Origin: Nitrosomonadales bacterium
GTDB lineage: Bacteria > Pseudomonadota > Gammaproteobacteria > Burkholderiales > Gallionellaceae
NCBI GenBank assembly: GCA_016195965.1
Contig: JACPYR010000084.1
Coordinates: 1 to 37,520, forward strand
DNA length: 37,520 nt
Reading direction: 5' to 3'
Positions 34,065 to 37,520 of the stretch are shown piece by piece. Numbering within the stretch: the first letter of the stretch is position 1; every line of letters begins with the position of its first letter. Position numbers and translations under genes: made by a program. The notes under the pieces were generated by a model. The model searched no databases. It had not been told where the DNA came from and saw only the letters and a list, made by a program, of their open reading frames with translations.

Positions 34065-35326
34065 CCTGATGCCTTCCCTAAAGCGACGCTTGAAGTGATG
34101 TTCCGAATCGGTACGGTAGTCTGGAAAACCTTGTAGCGGTAATGCTCCCACTGATCCGGTGGATTTTGTGTTGTTCCATCAGGATTCTTTGTCAGGTCGA
34201 TAGGGTTCGCGGAAGCACCCGTTACGCTACCCCCCGCAGCGACCCAGGCCGGGTCGTTGTTGGTAGCGGTGCTGCCTTCCCAAACAGGCGCATTGGACGT
34301 GACGTCGCTTTTTTCAAACTGGCCGTTCCTTGCAACCAGCGCGAGGCGGATGTTGAGGGTTCTGAGCCAGCCACAGGCATTTTCGGTGACCCCGGTATTC
34401 CCTGGCGAGGTTTGACTGTAGATATCCACGATCCCGTCCATCGAACCCGTCTTTGCGCTGGTGATAGTCGGGGCATGATTGCTTATATCTTGCCCATATT
34501 GTGCACGCAAACTGACGATGTTGCCGGCAATGGGCACCCATACGGATGAGTCTAGGGTCGGTGTGACTTTGCTGTTATCACCACAGTTATTTACCATGTA
34601 GTCGCACATCGTCAGGCTGCCGTTGCGTATAGCATACGCATGGATGGTGATAGCCTGGCCCAGATTGAATAGCATGCCAGGGGTAACACTGGTTGAGGGC
34701 GTCACCCCAGGGGTTAGAGTCAGCGTCGGGTTGGTGACGGTGGTCACTTGATTCAGAATGGCAGGATTAGCCGGGGAACATGAGCGGTTTTGCGGGGTGG
34801 CGATCACATAATCACCAACAAGAAAAGAGCTAAATGCTTGTACCGAAAAATGGGTAGAGTCAATCGCCGGGGCAACGATACTGTTGCCCTCAGGCAAAAT
34901 ATCGCTATTGCCATACACCATCAGCAGGGTGTCGGTGTTGAAATCTCCGGTAGTAACAGAGGGCGAGTTGATTGTGGTCGGAGCCATGGCTTGAATCGTG
35001 ACACCCGTGCGCAGCAGCACGTCGCAACCGATTAAGTTGATCAAATTGAAGCCATAGCCGCTTTGGCGTATATCGTCCGTCAGGCTGGACAACGCAATGA
35101 TCCCTGTGTTCTGTGCCTCTGCGCCGCCGCTGGTGGTGCGCTTTTGTCCCTCAAAAAGGGCGAATACCTGCATGATGACGATGATGCCGAGCATGCCTAT
35201 GACCATACCCACCATGATTTCCACCAAACTGAAACCGGAAGCATGACGGCGGGTGTTGGGGTGACTGCAGTTGAGTCCGAATGATTTCTTGAATGGTTGA
35301 TGAGAAATATTTTTCAATTTGGTCAC
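34058..35326 (-). CDS. pilW: Minor pilin PilW
   Basis: Prepilin-like protein of 422 residues. Cleavage is expected at ASG|FSLVEIMVGMVIGMLGIIVIMQVFALFEGQKRTTSGG, with Glu5 present. The rest is a large beta-rich periplasmic domain with the PilW segment LSSLTDDIRQSGYGFN. The start at 35326 is a GTG placed directly after the pilV stop TAG, giving a rather long 31-residue leader; a later non-ATG start is possible but has less support. It follows pilV and overlaps pilX. Confidence 0.9.
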   Translation of the reverse strand: MTKLKNISHQPFKKSFGLNCSHPNTRRHASGFSLVEIMVGMVIGMLGIIVIMQVFALFEGQKRTTSGGAEAQNTGIIALSSLTDDIRQSGYGFNLINLIGCDVLLRTGVTIQAMAPTTINSPSVTTGDFNTDTLLMVYGNSDILPEGNSIVAPAIDSTHFSVQAFSSFLVGDYVIATPQNRSCSPANPAILNQVTTVTNPTLTLTPGVTPSTSVTPGMLFNLGQAITIHAYAIRNGSLTMCDYMVNNCGDNSKVTPTLDSSVWVPIAGNIVSLRAQYGQDISNHAPTITSAKTGSMDGIVDIYSQTSPGNTGVTENACGWLRTLNIRLALVARNGQFEKSDVTSNAPVWEGSTATNNDPAWVAAGGSVTGASANPIDLTKNPDGTTQNPPDQWEHYRYKVFQTTVPIRNITSSVALGKASGC

Positions 35327-35782
35327 CTATATGATTTCCGCGATGACGACATGCTTGTGAGCTTTGGGCGGCTCTTTCGGCGAATTCCAGTAAATGGTGA
35401 TGGTAGCGATGCTGCTGGGGGTGGCGGTCAGGGCATTGGTGGTAAATGTCACGGTGGGTTGATTGGCGGCGATGCCGGAAACGCCTGGCAGGGTTGCGCT
35501 CACATTGCTTGCCCAATTGTTGTATAGCGTACCTGCCGGGGCGCTGCTGAAATTGGTTTGCAGCGTGGTGGTGGTGCGGTCACTTGCCCACATTTGCCCG
35601 ATCAGCTGATCCGCCAGCAGGCTGGCATCGGAACGATATTTTGCATCGCCTACCATTTTGATGGAGCTAGCCAGCAAGCCCACTATCGCAAGAATGCCGA
35701 TGGAGAACAGCAGAATGGAAACGAGACCTTCCAGCAGCATCGAGCCGGTTTGCTGGTGCGGTTGCGCTTGAGGTATTTCCAT
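35327..35782 (-). CDS. pilV: Minor pilin PilV
   Basis: Minor pilin of 151 residues. The leader MEIPQAQPHQQTG is followed by SMLLEGLVSILLFSIGILAIVGLLASSIK, with Glu5, and then the PilV pattern KYRSDASLLADQLIGQMWA. The ATG at 35782 lies one base after the ancestral fimT stop. As written, no stop separates it from the upstream frame, so automated annotation would give one 391-residue FimT-PilV protein. The second leader peptide with its own cleavage site shows that this is a separate pilin. Confidence 0.87.
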   Translation of the reverse strand: MEIPQAQPHQQTGSMLLEGLVSILLFSIGILAIVGLLASSIKMVGDAKYRSDASLLADQLIGQMWASDRTTTTLQTNFSSAPAGTLYNNWASNVSATLPGVSGIAANQPTVTFTTNALTATPSSIATITIYWNSPKEPPKAHKHVVIAEII

Positions 35783-35783
35783 A

Positions 35784-36475
35784 TCAGCATCCTTGCGGGT
35801 CGTATGGTGGATTGGTTGATGCGGGATTGCTGGACCATATCGGATTGCACGAGCGTACAGGCCACCTGACGATATGGCGATGCGCAGGCAACGCATCCGC
35901 CCCCCAGCCGAGAGGCAGGCGCCTCCGACGGTGGGGTTGGTGACATCTATCTGGACGTTATTGCCCGCGTTCACGGAGGTACTGCTTACTCGCCCCACAC
36001 CATTGAAAGTTATCGATCCGTTATAAACGGGTATGGTCGCTGCAATGCCCGTGGGTGTTACTTCCTGTGAAACCACTACGGTATTGGCCGATCCTTCGCG
36101 ACCCGGGCGCACTTGAATGATGCGCGGTGCAGGATTGTTGGCGGCGGGAATGGCATCGTTCAGTTTTGCGTTGCCGCACATGCCGGTTGGATCGTCCAGG
36201 CTGACGACCCAGTTGCCGCCTGTTGTGGTCAAGGCGCAGCTATTATCCACAGCGCTGGTCAGCTGGAAGCGAACCAGGGTGTTGCGGCGCACCGCTTCCG
36301 CGCGTGCCAGCTCCAGCCCATTCTGGATGGCTTCGGCAGCCGTGCGAATCTGCGCATTCTGCAGCCAGCTTTTAAAGCTGGGAACACCCTTGACGAGCAG
36401 TATGCCGATGATCGTTATTCCGATCAGGAGTTCGATCAGGCTGAAGCCCGTTTCGTTGCCCTGCGAGTTTAGCAT
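35784..36475 (-). CDS. fimT: Minor pseudopilin FimT/GspH family, apparent one-base frameshift near its end
   Basis: Minor pilin with leader MLNSQGNETG and helix FSLIELLIGITIIGILLVKGVPSFKSWLQNAQIRTAAEAI, typical of FimT/GspH. The Met at 36475 overlaps the pilE stop and is preferred over 36502. The conserved end MRCLRIAISSGG is followed in the written frame by a non-family sequence that runs into pilV. In the frame one base shifted at about 35858-35862 the protein would instead continue VRSCNPIWSSNP and finish DPQGC with TGA at 35784-35786, the usual FimT ending. A net one-base deletion is therefore likely, either real or from sequencing. Confidence 0.82.
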
Positions 36476-36924
36476 GTGCCACCAGTATTGATTATCCAGC
36501 AAGAGTTGCTAGTGGCTTGCCAGCTAGCCTTTGCAGGAGAGCCTATGGTTGATGCTTTGGTATTTGATTCGTCGATGGTGTAAACAAATCCGGCCATCGT
36601 ACCCACACCCGTTGCGGTGATGGTGAAAGTCGATGTGGCGGCAACACAGGAAAAAGTGAAATATTTGCTTGAAGTCGCATCGGGCGCAACATTGGTTGGG
36701 CAGGCGGTACCGCTACAGGCCGAACCATTGTAGTTGTAGCAGTGATTATCCTGAAAGGATTGTTCCATCAACACGCGCTTGCTGGCAAGGTTGGAAGTTG
36801 CGTCTGGGATCTTGCCTCGCGTGACGTAGTCGCCATAAGCCGGCAACGCTATCGCTGCCAATATGCCGATGATAGCGATTGCGACCAATATTTCGATTAA
36901 TGTGAAGCCGCGAACTGATTGCAT
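36469..36924 (-). CDS. pilE: Type IV pilin-like protein PilE
   Basis: A 151-residue pilin. The short leader MQSVRG is followed by FTLIEILVAIAIIGILAAIALPAYGDYVTRGK, the classical type IVa N-terminus with Glu5. Four or more cysteines in the C-terminal domain (NHCYNYNGSACSGTACP, FSCVAA, SCWIINTGGTC) probably form disulfides. AGGGGG lies just upstream of the ATG. It is the first gene of pilE-fimT-pilV-pilW-pilX-pilY1, so it is more likely the minor pilin PilE than the major subunit PilA. Confidence 0.92.
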   Translation of the reverse strand: MQSVRGFTLIEILVAIAIIGILAAIALPAYGDYVTRGKIPDATSNLASKRVLMEQSFQDNHCYNYNGSACSGTACPTNVAPDATSSKYFTFSCVAATSTFTITATGVGTMAGFVYTIDESNTKASTIGSPAKASWQATSNSCWIINTGGTC

Positions 36925-36962
36925 GATGCCCCCTTAAAGTTTTCAGTACCCCGCGAATTACC

Positions 36963-36995
36963 GTAAGGTAATTGTAAGGTAATTATAAGGTAATT
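36963..36995. repeat. Three 11-bp direct repeats upstream of pilE
   Basis: GTAAGGTAATT, GTAAGGTAATT and ATAAGGTAATT follow each other without gaps, 39-71 bases before the pilE ATG. An 11-base period is about one helical turn, so the units face the same side of the DNA. On the minus strand the third copy creates a TATAAT-like -10 box (36982-36987). This suits a multi-site activator or repressor of the pilin operon. Confidence 0.7.
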
Positions 36996-37520
36996 ATGGT
37001 AGTGCTTTTTACCGGATGCGGCATAAATATCAAGCGCAATCAGATTAAAGGTATATATTTTTTGCTGTACGGCATGTCGAGTCGCTTTCATTGCGCATCG
37101 CAAATTGAACCAATAGTTCGATCCCAAAAGGCTGTCCATCATGCTCATGAGTCCCCTATGAAATGGCGATTGATATGGGTTTAAGAGTCCATCCAATTGG
37201 CAGCGTCTGCATCAGGTTAGCAGAAATTATTAGGCGGAAATATTGAGGAAAGCTCCGAATTCTTCTTGTATCAAAAAAGAAACAATGCGGCGATTTTGTA
37301 TCCCGATAGCGCATTGGAATAAATGGTTTTTTATTGTCAGCATTATTTGCGACAAAATTTTTTGTATAAAGATTTTTACAAAGCCACACCCTGCCTGAAA
37401 TCTGTCCTTAAATACAAAGGCGGATTCAAGGATGAAGTGCAATTTTGAGTAATGCCGGTTGGGTGGGCGGGATGCGGTAGCATCCATGCCTTTTTGACCG
37501 GCCAGTCGAAATTGCAGAAA
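36996..37520. other. AT-rich noncoding region upstream of the pilin operon
   Basis: About 525 bases without a convincing gene; the short open frames lack ribosome binding sites and family features. It presumably holds the upstream part of the pilE promoter. Near the right edge GGATGC-GGTA-GCATCC (37474-37489) followed by ATGCCTTTTT is a small plus-strand terminator-like hairpin, with no plus-strand gene visible before it. Confidence 0.5.

Noticed and set aside
37474-37502. Hairpin GGATGC-GGTA-GCATCC with a following T-run as terminator of a plus-strand gene.
   Set aside because: No plus-strand gene is visible before it; kept only as a remark in the noncoding entry.

Overview
The window looks like a chromosomal segment of a betaproteobacterium. 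GC is moderately high over most of it. The type IV pilus accessory operon, the LutABC lactate operon, the polysaccharide export genes and the many short intergenic hairpin repeats would fit the Nitrosomonadales (for example iron- or sulfur-oxidising relatives of Gallionella/Sideroxydans). This placement is inferred from gene content only. There are no rRNA or tRNA genes and no complete insertion sequence.

Layout. (1) 1-4596, minus strand: an exopolysaccharide block with a long SLBB-type outer-membrane export protein, a HepT-like remnant, a Wzz-type chain-length protein and a UDP-glucose/GDP-mannose dehydrogenase family gene that runs off the left edge. (2) 4753-22391, minus strand: a large carbon-assimilation cluster. 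It encodes a GMC oxidoreductase, malate synthase, a D-2-hydroxyacid dehydrogenase, tartronate-semialdehyde-type reductase, a methylmalonate-semialdehyde-type dehydrogenase, an MFS transporter, a Liv-type ABC importer with a fused LivM-LivG subunit, a DUF1537 acid-sugar kinase and a divergent TPP enzyme of the transketolase/phosphoketolase superfamily. (3) 22525-23745, plus strand: an IclR-family regulator, divergent from the TPP enzyme, and a GlcG/HbpS-like protein. (4) 23751-25612, plus strand: a small island with an AbrB-PIN toxin-antitoxin pair and an AT-richer stand-alone SIR2-like gene, a defence candidate. (5) 25814-28749, plus strand: lutABC, with an in-frame stop in lutB. (6) 28937-36924, minus strand: the pilin operon pilE-fimT-pilV-pilW-pilX-pilY1, in which fimT and pilV are joined into one open frame by an apparent one-base frameshift.

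How it fits together. Region 2 with IclR/GlcG looks like a module for uptake and assimilation of small hydroxy or keto acids. Glyoxylate would go to malate through malate synthase, and C3 intermediates to glycerate through the two reductases. No glyoxylate carboligase and no classical glycerate kinase gene is present in the window. The phosphoketolase-like TPP enzyme and the DUF1537 kinase occupy the places where those enzymes would be expected, which makes this cluster the best candidate for an undescribed pathway. The neighbouring lut operon adds lactate oxidation to the same theme.

Repeats are a second theme. There are four copies of a hairpin family beginning CATAACCAGC, two hairpins with the same core but different stems on either side of livF, a CACAGAG-type inverted repeat splitting lutA from lutB, heptamer repeats over the start of the dehydrogenase gene, and an 18-bp in-frame repeat in the export gene.
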